From contig NZ_PJKB01000001.1 of assembly GCF_002884975.1 (NCBI RefSeq), positions 124,001-188,000 of the forward strand: DNA of 64,000 bases, read 5' to 3'. Position 1 is the first letter of the stretch. The number at the start of each line of letters is the position of its first letter. This document shows positions 42,949-51,097 of this stretch, piece by piece. The DNA comes from Akkermansia muciniphila. GTDB taxonomy: Bacteria; Verrucomicrobiota; Verrucomicrobiia; Verrucomicrobiales; Akkermansiaceae. The translations under genes and the position numbers were made by a program. The notes below the pieces were generated by a model, which saw only the letters and a program-made list of their open reading frames with translations, was not told the origin of the DNA and searched no databases.

Positions 42949-43571
42949 TTTCCTTCCTCCCTTTTGCGGTATCTTTCGAAACAATAGTCCGGCGCATCCG
43001 TGACCCGGCACACCACGTTATTGCCGCGGTAGAGGCGTGAGGCAATCCGGGCGTCCAGATGCTCCCCGATATGCTCTGGCAGCAGGTTGGAGGTGAGCAT
43101 AGTCCATTTCCCCAGCCTCCCGTCAACAACACGGTTCAGCGCGGAAAGAATAGCGGGGGAAGTGTTCTCTGCGCCTACATCATCCAGAATCAGCACGTAC
43201 ACCTCTTTGACCAGGTACTCCACAAATGCCCAGTCCCCGGAACGGAGCATGGAAACCACCTTCTGCCACTTCCAGAACTGGATGGGCAGCGAGGGGCGTT
43301 CTTTGAACAGCGCATCCCTGGCAGCTTCCGCTAAGTGCGTTTTGCCTATGCCGGAAGCCCCCAGCAGGGAAAGCCAGCGGCGCGGACGAACCTTGTTCAC
43401 AACGTCGTTGATGAACCACTGCACTTCCCGGTGCATGGCCTGAACCTCCGGATGCACTCGCTCGTCAAATCCGCCCATGTCGTAGCGTACAGGCTTGTAG
43501 CTGCGAACAATCCCGTCTTGGGATGGAACGAGGGAAACTTGCCCTGCCAGGTGTTGAATATCATCCATCAT
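42945..43571 (-). CDS. DnaC-like helicase loader ATPase
   Basis: This 208-residue AAA+ protein has Walker A GASGIGKTHLA, Walker B VLILDDVGAEN, sensor 1 TMLTSNL and an arginine-finger candidate RIASRLYRGN. It belongs to the DnaC/DnaI/IstB group and, next to a replication initiator, should load the host replicative helicase at the phage origin. It has SD AGGAAGGAG and is ATGA-coupled to the upstream initiator gene. Confidence 0.85.
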   Translation of the reverse strand: MMDDIQHLAGQVSLVPSQDGIVRSYKPVRYDMGGFDERVHPEVQAMHREVQWFINDVVNKVRPRRWLSLLGASGIGKTHLAEAARDALFKERPSLPIQFWKWQKVVSMLRSGDWAFVEYLVKEVYVLILDDVGAENTSPAILSALNRVVDGRLGKWTMLTSNLLPEHIGEHLDARIASRLYRGNNVVCRVTDAPDYCFERYRKREEGK

Positions 43572-44314
43572 TCGTATCTCCTTCCTGCGTTGGCGTCATT
43601 CCGTCCAGTCGAGCCTTGCCGCCCATGCTGCACATTGTTGGTTGCCCAGGAGCGGGCATACTTGCGGGCAGCCGGTTGCCAGTTGGCAAGGGGAATGCCC
43701 TTGCTGTCCCGCCAGCCGCGGGCTGAGAAGTCATCAAAGAACGACTCTGCACACCGTTTCAACTCGTCTCCCTTGGGAGCCATGAGTTGAGCCCCCATGA
43801 AAAGCCGTACTTCCTCCGCATTCCGTGGGAACTGTTCTACACCCCTGTTTACGGAGCACGGCTCCGACTCCGTCTCCGTATACGTCTTCGACTTCGTCTC
43901 CGTATAAGCGGTGGATTTCCGTGACTCACCGTTATTCACAGTGGATTTCCGTGAACTACCGTGACTCACTGTATTGCACTGTGAATCACCGTCAGGAAGC
44001 GGGAACTTGGGCTTACTCTGTCTGCGCTGCCCGAAATTGATGATCTGCACGTAATCCTTGCCCCCGACACAGTATGCCCTTACAAGCCCGGCTTCCTCCG
44101 TTTCGCGAAGGCAGTCTTGAATGTCCTGGTTACTGATTTTGTCAAGGTGCAGGGGGAATAAGCGAGTCCTCAATACCGTCGGGCGAGCGTCAAACAGGCC
44201 GTAGTCATCTGCCACCAGCAGGAGCCGGTGAAAGAAGCATTCGGTACGCCACGACAAAGCCGCGACCTTTTCTGAATCAAGGAACCCCTCTCTAATCATT
44301 CGTGATGTTGCCAT
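43568..44314 (-). CDS. Phage replication initiator with internal repeat array
   Basis: This is a 248-residue protein. The N-terminal 105 residues (MATSRMIREGFLDSEKVAALSWRTEC... through YVQIINFGQRRQSKPKF) form a winged-helix domain of phage replisome-organiser type; the C-terminal 90 residues resemble a DnaD-like helical domain. Between lies a low-complexity linker (about 107-155) rich in Ser, Thr, Lys and Glu, whose DNA is a repeat array that may be the replication origin. The start is ATG 44314 with AAAGGG just before it; TTG 44335 is also open. Paired with the helicase loader it forms the replication unit. Confidence 0.72.
   Translation of the reverse strand: MATSRMIREGFLDSEKVAALSWRTECFFHRLLLVADDYGLFDARPTVLRTRLFPLHLDKISNQDIQDCLRETEEAGLVRAYCVGGKDYVQIINFGQRRQSKPKFPLPDGDSQCNTVSHGSSRKSTVNNGESRKSTAYTETKSKTYTETESEPCSVNRGVEQFPRNAEEVRLFMGAQLMAPKGDELKRCAESFFDDFSARGWRDSKGIPLANWQPAARKYARSWATNNVQHGRQGSTGRNDANAGRRYE
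43866..43992. repeat. Repeat array inside the replication gene (candidate phage origin)
   Basis: From 43911 to 43992 eight 10-bp units begin with GT: GTGGATTTCC, GTGACTCACC, GTTATTCACA, GTGGATTTCC, GTGAACTACC, GTGACTCACT, GTATTGCACT, GTGAATCACC, then GT. Four 12-bp elements fit GTGAMYYACYGT (43921, 43951, 43961, 43981). Next to it, two 24-bp-spaced copies of TCGTCTCCGTATA-like sequence (43866-43908) occur. Location and helical-turn spacing recall iterons in phage lambda gene O. Confidence 0.6.
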
Positions 44315-44331
44315 ACCCTTTAAGCATAATT

Positions 44332-44388
44332 TCAATTGTCCTTTTTCTTACTCTCCGCGGCCTGGATGGTAAATATGGAGGGTTTCAT
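44332..44388 (-). CDS. 18-residue coupled open frame
   Basis: A tiny frame (MKPSIFTIQAAESKKKDN) with a strong SD (AAGGAGG) 5 bp before the ATG and ATGA overlap with the gene upstream. It fills the gap before the replication gene. It may be a real micropeptide or only a ribosome bridge. Confidence 0.4.
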   Translation of the reverse strand: MKPSIFTIQAAESKKKDN

Positions 44389-44717
44389 ACGCCCTCCTTT
44401 CTCGGCTCCCAGTTGATAGGGATGCCCTCGTTGATGCAGGGGAAACAAAAATCTGGTACGGGAGTAATACCCTGATAAGTGCAATTGTGGCAATCGCGCC
44501 GTATTAAAGGCACCCACGCCCTGCACGCGGCCCGCTTCTGCCATGCGTCTTTGATTAAAACGGCACGCTTGCCAAGACATTTCCTGAAAATTAAAATAGC
44601 CCCATTCTTTTTTATGCCTCGGTAGTGTGCAAGGTTAAATATAAGCTCCTTTCTTAATCGTTTAAGTTCTCCTAGGGCTATTCCGTAGTCCTTTAATGCT
44701 TTCCGTTCAGGCGTCAT
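44385..44717 (-). CDS. Hypothetical phage protein with Cys-rich end
   Basis: This is a 110-residue basic protein starting MTPERKALKDYGIALGEL. A helical N-terminal half (LKRLRKELIFNL) precedes a Cys-containing part (DCHNCTYQGITPVPDFCFPC), which likely binds zinc. It overlaps the upstream gene by 11 bp. It is not recognised. Confidence 0.6.
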   Translation of the reverse strand: MTPERKALKDYGIALGELKRLRKELIFNLAHYRGIKKNGAILIFRKCLGKRAVLIKDAWQKRAACRAWVPLIRRDCHNCTYQGITPVPDFCFPCINEGIPINWEPRKEGV

Positions 44718-44847
44718 CTTCTTCCTTTCCCTTGAAAAATTCACATGCCGGGTCATCTTGACCTATTGCATCCCATACATGAGGGCAATTAGGGTTGTAA
44801 CACCCGTCATATTTGTCAAAACTGATACAGTATTTACATGTTGTCAT
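44707..44847 (-). CDS. 46-residue Cys-rich small protein
   Basis: This protein starts MTTCKYCISFDKYDGCYN and contains CPH and a further Cys, with an acidic tail (KGKEEDDA). The CxxC...C...C pattern suggests a small zinc ribbon. A strong SD (AAAGGAGG) precedes the ATG, and ATGA couples it to the ASCH gene. Confidence 0.6.
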   Translation of the reverse strand: MTTCKYCISFDKYDGCYNPNCPHVWDAIGQDDPACEFFKGKEEDDA

Positions 44848-45257
44848 GCGAGCCTCCTTTCCAAGATAGCCGCCTGCTCCGGGGTAAGGTACTGCCAAGA
44901 CTGCGGCGGACGGGTCAGGCCGATGGCAGAGAGCGGCGCGGTAGCGGGCAGCCTCACGGGGTCTTGGACGCCCCAGGCGTAGCAGGGGAGATATGACTGC
45001 AAATGAGCTACCGAGACGCAAGCTTCCTTGATCATCAACTCATTTGGCATGTGCCTCAACGGAATAAAGCACCACAACTGGCATTTGCCGATGATGGCCC
45101 GCTCCCCGTCCTTGCCGGATTCGTAGAGCCAGAGCGTTACGCCGCCGTGATTTTCCGGTGGGATGCACGGCTCGTTCTTGCGTAGTTCCCACCTCTTTTC
45201 CCCGGACAGAATTTTACCGGAGAAAGGCCGCCTGACGGATGCAAGGATGTTAATCAT
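44844..45257 (-). CDS. ASCH-domain protein
   Basis: This 137-residue protein begins with ILASVRRPFSGKILSGEKRWELRKN, the typical ASCH/PUA-like start, followed by VTLWLYES. ASCH domains are thought to bind RNA or modified nucleic acids and occur in many phages. Its exact ligand is unknown. SD AAAGGAGG, coupled by ATGA on both sides. Confidence 0.78.
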   Translation of the reverse strand: MINILASVRRPFSGKILSGEKRWELRKNEPCIPPENHGGVTLWLYESGKDGERAIIGKCQLWCFIPLRHMPNELMIKEACVSVAHLQSYLPCYAWGVQDPVRLPATAPLSAIGLTRPPQSWQYLTPEQAAILERRLA

Positions 45258-45481
45258 TGCTGGCCTCCTTTCCGATAACGCTTTTCAATGGCACCAATTA
45301 CCATATTCCAGTTCTGCCGCGCTCCCTCTTCGCAAACAGAATTGTCTGCAAGTAAGACATGAGGCAAATATTCATCAATCGACTGATCGCACATGTACTC
45401 TACATGATTTTCCCCATTGCTGGTGTATTTCATCAGTTCAGGCATGCGTCCACAAAAACAAGGTTTCAATTCTTCAGTCAT
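45254..45481 (-). CDS. Lar-like zinc-ribbon protein
   Basis: This 75-residue protein starts MTEELKPCFCGRMPEL, with a second Cys and a WN motif near the C-terminus (ARQNWNMVIGAIEKR). This matches the Lar-like family of small phage zinc ribbons (LKPCPFCG...AI..WN), some of which alleviate type I restriction. The C-terminal KGGQQ is encoded by the SD-start cassette of the next gene. Confidence 0.65.
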   Translation of the reverse strand: MTEELKPCFCGRMPELMKYTSNGENHVEYMCDQSIDEYLPHVLLADNSVCEEGARQNWNMVIGAIEKRYRKGGQQ

Positions 45482-45831
45482 TGCTGGCCTCCTTTCTTCA
45501 ACGCAGCTTCTATTTCCCTTATATTTTCTTCTGTTATGTAGTAATTTGCATAGAACCAATTTCTAACTGTTCCTGTACTTTTCCCTAGCTCTTTTGCCAG
45601 CCAGTCAACATTCTTCCCTTGTTTTTTCAGTTCTTGTCGTATCGAAATCTTTAATTGTTTCTGTTCAATTCCAATGGAATCATGCTTCACTATGATTTTT
45701 TCATAAACTTCAAGCTGATCATTCTTTAAAGATTCAATAAATAGAATCTCTTCTTTAATTTGCTTTAATTCATTCAGCAAAACTTTCTCCCGTTGTTTCA
45801 AGAACACTATTCTTTTCAGTGAAATCTTCAT
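45478..45831 (-). CDS. Helix-turn-helix protein, AT-rich gene
   Basis: This is a 117-residue protein: an N-terminal coiled coil (LKQREKVLLNELKQIKEEI) and a C-terminal HTH (GKNVDWLAKELGKSTGTVRNW). The HTH resembles that of the plus-strand repressor at 51485 (KDRFWLAQECGVTKPSVDGW). The gene is markedly more AT-rich than its neighbours, suggesting later acquisition. It ends with the same KGGQQ as the next gene because of the embedded SD. Confidence 0.65.
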   Translation of the reverse strand: MKISLKRIVFLKQREKVLLNELKQIKEEILFIESLKNDQLEVYEKIIVKHDSIGIEQKQLKISIRQELKKQGKNVDWLAKELGKSTGTVRNWFYANYYITEENIREIEAALKKGGQQ

Positions 45832-46214
45832 TGTTCCCTCCTTTCAAACACGATTTCCACCTGTCCGGCCTTCGTCAGGTCATGAACCCGGTCAATCCCG
45901 GCGCAGTCCAGTGTCCTGTCGTCAATGCCCATAGCCTTGCATGCCCCGTCCAGGTACGCCTTGCAGCGGGCAAGGCAGTTGTCCGCGTCCGGCTTGTTGC
46001 CCTTGTAATACCAGATCACCCGGTAATGCGTGGGGACCATCCTGCGGCCATTCATGGCTTCGTAGGTCCGGCCCCAGGCCAACTGACGAGCCCGGCTCTT
46101 GGCAGCCGTCTTCTTGAATCCGGCCACCATGGCCCCCCTCGGAGTGAGAGGGGCCTTGGCGTTGGGAGACAGGCAGCGCGGCGTATGGGGCAAGGTAATG
46201 GTCAAAGAGTTCAT
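45828..46214 (-). CDS. RusA-family Holliday junction resolvase
   Basis: This 128-residue endonuclease resolves branched DNA before packaging. The core motif KPDADNCLARCKAYLDGACKAMGIDDRTL carries the Asp residues that bind Mg2+, and NAKAPLTPRGAMVA is the family N-terminus. It has normal RusA length. SD GGGGAGG; ATGA coupling to the next gene. Confidence 0.85.
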   Translation of the reverse strand: MNSLTITLPHTPRCLSPNAKAPLTPRGAMVAGFKKTAAKSRARQLAWGRTYEAMNGRRMVPTHYRVIWYYKGNKPDADNCLARCKAYLDGACKAMGIDDRTLDCAGIDRVHDLTKAGQVEIVFERREQ

Positions 46215-46712
46215 TTAGCCTCCCCAGTTTGGATTAACGGATTCCCATGCCCAATCTCGGTCTTCAAACAAAATAACTTCGTTTTTAACCAGATTACCTG
46301 CATGTACTTCAATAAACTGCTCAAATTCCATCCCCTGCTCGAAAGCATGAATTCTGATGTCTATTCCGTATTTCTTGGACACTTCAACCAGTTGGTCAGT
46401 TTCAATTTTCCAAGCTGTTTCAAATCGGAAATAACCGATTCTAATATTTTTATCTTTCCTTGAATCAGTGAAATAAATTTCACCATAATCATTCAAGGGT
46501 TCGATTTCATTACGAGTAACTCCTTTAATAGCAAGATAGCCAGAATCATTAGTTTTAACGTAGGCGAGAATATCAGCTTCATTCTCACCTTTATCATAAA
46601 TAAAAGTAAGCGGTTTTTTGTCATCATAATGGAAAACCCCTTCTTTGAAGAAACGAGTGAGATTTTCGCTGTTTCCCCTCACTTTCATTGTACCAACGCA
46701 CCAATTAGGCAT
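46215..46712 (-). CDS. YubB/DUF1281 ferredoxin-like protein
   Basis: This 165-residue protein opens with MPNWCVGTMKVRG, the signature start of the YubB-like family of phage and plasmid accessory proteins; it carries alternating strands and an EFEQFIEVHAG segment. The function is unknown. The gene is AT-rich compared with its neighbours. It overlaps the preceding gene by 8 bp. Confidence 0.7.
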   Translation of the reverse strand: MPNWCVGTMKVRGNSENLTRFFKEGVFHYDDKKPLTFIYDKGENEADILAYVKTNDSGYLAIKGVTRNEIEPLNDYGEIYFTDSRKDKNIRIGYFRFETAWKIETDQLVEVSKKYGIDIRIHAFEQGMEFEQFIEVHAGNLVKNEVILFEDRDWAWESVNPNWGG

Positions 46713-47838
46713 TTTTACCTCCCCCTATCTCCTTCACGGAGCCGTCAGAGACTTTCACATCCGCACACCCTGCCAGCGTCTTACGCAGCCAGTCTTTGGA
46801 CTCGGCTACCTTGGCGCCAGCATCCGCAGCCTTGCGGACACCATGCACTAGCTTGTCCAGGTCGGTAATTCCCACCTTGCAGCAGGACGTGAACGCCTGT
46901 GCCGTGATGCCATCGGGGAACAAACCGTTGAGGATTTGAAAGGCCGCCGCGGCATCCGTGATCGTAAACGCCTTCTTGCCGGGTGCCAGAGTCAGTCCGG
47001 GAATTTCTACCTCGGCCCGCAGGTCCGCCTTCACTTTCCCCTCCACGGAGGCCGCCCACCTCTTCGCCAGCTTGGCGAGGTCATAGGCTTCCCTCCGCTT
47101 TTCGGGGGTCCACTGCTCCCAGGCAGCCGTCAAATCCCCGGACGTGACATTCACCAAGGCCAGAGACACCGCCGGGCAGGAAGACTGGGCTCGGCAATAC
47201 CGGCAAGCCTTCTCGCTGGGTTTCAGCGGAGCGTGTTCGTCCTGCGCCTGCTTGATGCAGGTTTGGAAAAACGCCCGTGCCTGCTCCACGCTCTCGCGGG
47301 TGTACCGGCATACGGCAGGCTCTTTGCGGCTCGCGTAAGGCTGCAAGATGCACACAAACGCCTCGTCCACCTCGCAACGATCCATCACCAGTACGGCCAG
47401 GGCGCTCAACTGCAAATTGCACTCGGCAGCCGTCACCGGGAGGCGGCCGAACTTGTAATCCACCACAAAAGCCTTGCGGTCCCAGACAGCCACCATATCC
47501 GGTTTTCCGGAAAACAGGCGGTCCCGTTCAAACAGGCGTATTTCCCGCAACGTCTGGACATCCCCCCAGTTTTCCATCATCCCCAGGTGCTTTTCACACA
47601 GGGCCCTTTCCGTCTCGCGGCACCAAGCCACGGCTTCGGCGTCCTCCGGGTCCTCCGGCATTGTCCCTTGCTCCATGTGGGCATGCAGCATGGTTCCCAG
47701 GGCGGCGTCCTCGCTCTCTTCGTCCACCGGGCACTTCCTTTCTGCCTGCCAGGAGCCAGGGCAGAGGAAAAGCCGCTGCATCCCACTGGCGCTGGGCAGC
47801 CCCTGGCGTTCGTCTTCGATAATTTCTGTATCAAACAT
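46705..47838 (-). CDS. PD-(D/E)XK exonuclease (DUF2800-like)
   Basis: This is a 377-residue nuclease related to the RecB/Cas4 group. The core GKPDMVAVWDRKAFVVDYKFG gives D...D-x-K, and downstream C-x2-C-x4-C cysteines (CRYCRAQSSCP) could hold an Fe-S cluster. It follows a putative annealing protein, the classic exonuclease/annealase pair of phage recombination (compare lambda Exo/Bet). SmQRLFLCPGSW near the N-terminus is the family substrate motif. Confidence 0.82.
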   Translation of the reverse strand: MFDTEIIEDERQGLPSASGMQRLFLCPGSWQAERKCPVDEESEDAALGTMLHAHMEQGTMPEDPEDAEAVAWCRETERALCEKHLGMMENWGDVQTLREIRLFERDRLFSGKPDMVAVWDRKAFVVDYKFGRLPVTAAECNLQLSALAVLVMDRCEVDEAFVCILQPYASRKEPAVCRYTRESVEQARAFFQTCIKQAQDEHAPLKPSEKACRYCRAQSSCPAVSLALVNVTSGDLTAAWEQWTPEKRREAYDLAKLAKRWAASVEGKVKADLRAEVEIPGLTLAPGKKAFTITDAAAAFQILNGLFPDGITAQAFTSCCKVGITDLDKLVHGVRKAADAGAKVAESKDWLRKTLAGCADVKVSDGSVKEIGGGKNA

Positions 47839-47859
47839 GATAAGTAAACAGTTCAGGGG

Positions 47860-48879
47860 TTAGTGTTCAAAGGAACCAAAGGAGGGCGCATCCTCCGGCA
47901 CATCCAGGCCGGGAATACCGTCTTCCGGCGCCGGAGCGGTTACAGGCGGCGGGGCCTGCGTCGTCTTGGGAGCCGCCTTGGGAGCGGGAGTAGATACAGG
48001 AGCCTTCGGCAGGGCCGGTTCCTTGGCGGGCTCTTCCTCCTGCGGGAACACGTCCTTCACCCGCACCATCCCGTCGGCAATGCTGTTGTACACCTTCCCC
48101 AGCTTCACCACCTCCGGCTTAGTCGTCTCTTCCAGCTTGTGGCCCAGATTGGCTTCAAGCTGCGCCCGGGTAACGCCGTACTCCCGGAACTTCGCTTCCA
48201 GGGAACGGATAATGTCGGCCAGAGGGCGGGAGTCGCCGTTCTCCAGCGCCTTTTTGGTTGTCGCCAGAGCCTCTTCCGTCAACCAGCCGGGGAGCACCTG
48301 CAAGATACAGGCGCGAATGCGGCGGGAAGCCATGTTGGCGCAAAGCTCGTACACGTCCCGTTCACTTTCCAGGGCAACACGTTTCATCACCTTCTTGCCT
48401 CCCTCATACTCGTTCTTGTCGCGGGTGTGATTCACCGTGAAGGAAATCTCGCGGCGCACGTTGGTTTCCTTGTCAAAGCAGAAAGCCACGCACTCGGAGA
48501 CCATGCAGCCCTTACCGTCCGCCCCCTTCGGGTCCCAGTGCCGGGCAACTTCCTTCCAGCCAGCCTCCGCATTGCCCCAGGCTCCGATCAGGGCTTCCGC
48601 CAGCCGGATACTGGGGCCTTCCACCGTCGTTCCCCCTCGGGGGAAAGCGTAAGTGGCGGACTGGGCCAGCGTCAGCCGGGAACAAGCCTGGTTCATGCGT
48701 GCGGTCACTTCGGCGAGGTCACGAGGAAACTGCTTGGCAATCCAGATAGACGCCAGTACCTCGGTTACGGCTGCATTGCCCGTAATGGCAGCCAGGGCTC
48801 CGCCACCGGCGGGAGCCTGAACGGCAAAAGGATTGCCCGGTGCTTGATTGGTGAGCGCTTCTGTAGTATTCGTATTCAT
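47860..48879 (-). CDS. Putative single-strand annealing recombinase
   Basis: This 339-residue protein has a folded core (about 30-230) with AKQFPRDLAEVTARMNQACSR, TYAFPRGGTTVEGPSIRLAEA and ANMASRRIRACILQVLPGW, a pattern of a widespread phage family near exonucleases, and an acidic Pro-rich tail ending FGSFEH. By analogy to Bet/RecT it should anneal ssDNA; the acidic tail is typical of SSB-like proteins. It lies 22 bp upstream of the PD-(D/E)XK gene. Start is MNTNTTEALTNQ; the extension to 48951 is rejected. Confidence 0.6.
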   Translation of the reverse strand: MNTNTTEALTNQAPGNPFAVQAPAGGGALAAITGNAAVTEVLASIWIAKQFPRDLAEVTARMNQACSRLTLAQSATYAFPRGGTTVEGPSIRLAEALIGAWGNAEAGWKEVARHWDPKGADGKGCMVSECVAFCFDKETNVRREISFTVNHTRDKNEYEGGKKVMKRVALESERDVYELCANMASRRIRACILQVLPGWLTEEALATTKKALENGDSRPLADIIRSLEAKFREYGVTRAQLEANLGHKLEETTKPEVVKLGKVYNSIADGMVRVKDVFPQEEEPAKEPALPKAPVSTPAPKAAPKTTQAPPPVTAPAPEDGIPGLDVPEDAPSFGSFEH

Positions 48880-48953
48880 GTTATTGATTCTATAGTATTG
48901 GTTTTGATAACACGGCCGGGGACCAGTTGGCGCTGGCCCCGGCCAACTCATTC

Positions 48954-49781
48954 TTATCGGTCAATTTCTCCGGTGAACGCTGCCTTCGTACACAGGCACA
49001 CATGCCCGCGGTGAATTCGGTTCTGCGGCAAATCCTTTGCCAGCTTGTCGGCAATATCCTTAATCGCATTGCGTTCCGGGATGTCCGCGCGAATAAGCTG
49101 GTACACAAAATACAGTTTCCCATCAGCCAGACGCACACGCAGACGCACCTTGATTTGATACGTGGTGTCTCCTTCGGCTCCCTGGATAACCGGAATAGCA
49201 ATGGTGAACTCGGTAGGAACGTTCAGCTCTCCACTCTTGGAATCCACCGTTTCGTTGTAGGTCAGCTTCGTTTCGCCATCGGATGCCCGGTAAGCGCTCT
49301 TGAACTCAACCTTGCGGTGCATGTCGAACTTACTGGCTAGCGTCAGCATTTCGGATGGGGAGGGTTCCATCACATCCTTGCTGTTTTCCTCCAGAAATTC
49401 CACAAAGTCCTTCTGGCTCATGCCATGTCCGTCGTATTTGATCCAGTTTTCCCATTCCACCGTCTTTTTGAGTTCCATGGTGGCGTGGTGATCTCCCCAT
49501 CCGAAGCCTTCCGGGGAGGCATGGTAATTAAACACGGCATTCACCTCTCTTTCGCTCACGTAAATCACGCTTTTAACGCCGTTTTCGGCATCTTCCGCCT
49601 TCACGTGATCTACCAGCGTTTCCAGGTCCAGCAGTTGGACTCTCCCTGCCTTGCGCTGGGGCGTGTTGTGCATGCAATCCAGATGACGCAGTTTGTATCC
49701 ATCCGGTACGACGGCGGCACGGCCATTTGCTACTTCCTGCACGCGGACGGCTGCCAGAGTTTCTTTGTTTAAATTATCCAT
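48954..49781 (-). CDS. DUF2303 family phage protein
   Basis: This 275-residue protein, starting [21 protein letters not shown], fits the DUF2303 (YfdQ-like) family found next to phage recombination genes. The sequence [20 protein letters not shown] and the C-terminal beta-rich part agree. The role is unknown. Confidence 0.72.
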   Translation of the reverse strand: MDNLNKETLAAVRVQEVANGRAAVVPDGYKLRHLDCMHNTPQRKAGRVQLLDLETLVDHVKAEDAENGVKSVIYVSEREVNAVFNYHASPEGFGWGDHHATMELKKTVEWENWIKYDGHGMSQKDFVEFLEENSKDVMEPSPSEMLTLASKFDMHRKVEFKSAYRASDGETKLTYNETVDSKSGELNVPTEFTIAIPVIQGAEGDTTYQIKVRLRVRLADGKLYFVYQLIRADIPERNAIKDIADKLAKDLPQNRIHRGHVCLCTKAAFTGEIDR

Positions 49782-49834
49782 ATGATTTAATCTATGATGT
49801 TTATTGTTATGTAATTGCGGGGTTGTTGGAGGGC

Positions 49835-50230
49835 TTAGGCGCGCTTGGATACCTTGGCGGGCATCCCGGCATCAGCATCGGCGGGAGACGGGAATGTCAC
49901 CTTCACAGGGGCATCCAGGTCCAGTTTTCCCTGGGCGGGGTCGTCCGTATGCAGGGCGCCGGAGGTGTCGGCAAACATGATGCGCGGGGCAATCGTTGGG
50001 TCCGGGATGGACGCCGTGACCTTCGGCTCAATGACCACCTGATTCACGCCGCCCTTACGCTTGCAGGACAGTTTGAGAGTCAGGGTGCCGTTGTTGCCAG
50101 TTTCCAGGACGGCGGCCACAAGAGCCTTCATTTTGTTGTCCAGGGCAGTCAAAAGAGCCCCTTCGTTGATTTCGGAAAGTCCTTCAAAAAAGACCTCTCC
50201 GGGCATTTGCCGTGTAGTTTCTTTACTCAT
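49835..50230 (-). CDS. Hypothetical early phage protein
   Basis: This is a 131-residue protein ([20 protein letters not shown]). An internal strand pattern around [21 protein letters not shown] recalls OB-type proteins, but I cannot assign a family. It lies next to DUF2303, as in related phages. Confidence 0.5.
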   Translation of the reverse strand: MSKETTRQMPGEVFFEGLSEINEGALLTALDNKMKALVAAVLETGNNGTLTLKLSCKRKGGVNQVVIEPKVTASIPDPTIAPRIMFADTSGALHTDDPAQGKLDLDAPVKVTFPSPADADAGMPAKVSKRA

Positions 50231-50299
50231 AATGTTAATTATTTACAGTTAATTATTGAAGCAGGCCGGAGCTCGATTGAAGCCGACCACGGCACTTAA

Positions 50300-50626
50300 T
50301 TAGCCAATGTTGACAACATGGACAGAAACGGATGGATTAGCTTCATCCTTCTTCTCTTTTGCCAACTTGAGAAGGTCTTCCAACACTAAACCGATTTTCG
50401 CATGGGCGGCCATGGCGGCAATAGAACACATCATATAACTCGCGGGCTTCGGCAACTCGTTAAGAGCCTTTTCCATATCATTCGCTACTTCACGTAATTT
50501 TTCGACCAAGTCGGCGAAAGATTTATCCATCTTGTCCTCGTTTGGGGATTGTTCGTCAGTAGGGCAGCAGCAGGCTTCGTCCGGCGTGCAGGGCTGCGTA
50601 TTCTTTTCTTCGGTGGTATTATCCAT
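50300..50626 (-). CDS. Hypothetical acidic protein with Cys cluster
   Basis: This is a 108-residue acidic protein. The N-terminus has a CTPDEACCCPTDE cluster of Cys and Pro that could bind metal, followed by helices. It is not recognised. Confidence 0.5.
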   Translation of the reverse strand: MDNTTEEKNTQPCTPDEACCCPTDEQSPNEDKMDKSFADLVEKLREVANDMEKALNELPKPASYMMCSIAAMAAHAKIGLVLEDLLKLAKEKKDEANPSVSVHVVNIG

Positions 50627-50638
50627 TGTATTGGTTTT

Positions 50639-50878
50639 CTATTGGTTATTGCTTTCCCCAGTCCGTGGGGAGCGGGACGGTTTTTCAAAGCCGTCAAAAG
50701 CTTTCATTGGCGTGGGAGACTCCGGGCAAAACCCAGAATGCGGACTCTTCCCCGCCTGGAGCTCGTCGTTGTCCATTTCCACGACGAGCCACGCTGTACC
50801 GGCAATGAGCAAACCACAGGCACCGCCAGCAATCAGGCGGCATGTACCAATGGCCAAGGCTCGAAGTAACGCCTTCAT
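50639..50878 (-). CDS. Small single-TM protein
   Basis: This 79-residue protein has one hydrophobic helix (about 7-32, ALAIGTCRLIAGGACGLLIAG) and a polar tail. The stop-start arrangement with the upstream gene is ATGA-like. It is not recognised; superinfection exclusion is a possible role for such early membrane proteins. Confidence 0.5.
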   Translation of the reverse strand: MKALLRALAIGTCRLIAGGACGLLIAGTAWLVVEMDNDELQAGKSPHSGFCPESPTPMKAFDGFEKPSRSPRTGESNNQ

Positions 50879-51093
50879 TTGCTCATTCCTCCTTCTCCGT
50901 ATTCCCGCAGGAGCGCCCTTCGGAACTGCTTGCCGTGTACCTTCAGTTTCCCCTGTTTGCCCCAGTACAGGACCTCGATCACATGCCCCTTGTCCTTCAA
51001 CTCATGGACAGTCTTCTTGATCACATCCCGGTCGGAATCGTACAGGAGAGCAAGAGTCTTGCAGTCGTAAAATTCTGTTTCAGGGTAGGTCAT
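50875..51093 (-). CDS. Small winged-helix-like protein
   Basis: This 72-residue protein (MTYPETEFYDCKTLALLYDS) has a compact helix-turn-helix pattern (KTVHELKDKGHVIEVLYWG) and a basic C-terminal tail. It is probably DNA-binding, but no family match is certain. Confidence 0.5.
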   Translation of the reverse strand: MTYPETEFYDCKTLALLYDSDRDVIKKTVHELKDKGHVIEVLYWGKQGKLKVHGKQFRRALLREYGEGGMSK

Positions 51094-51097
51094 AGCT

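Noticed and set aside
43866..43992. CRISPR-like array
   Set aside because: Repeat units are only 10-12 bp without spacers and lie inside a coding frame; an iteron-type array is a better reading. No CRISPR array is seen anywhere in the window.
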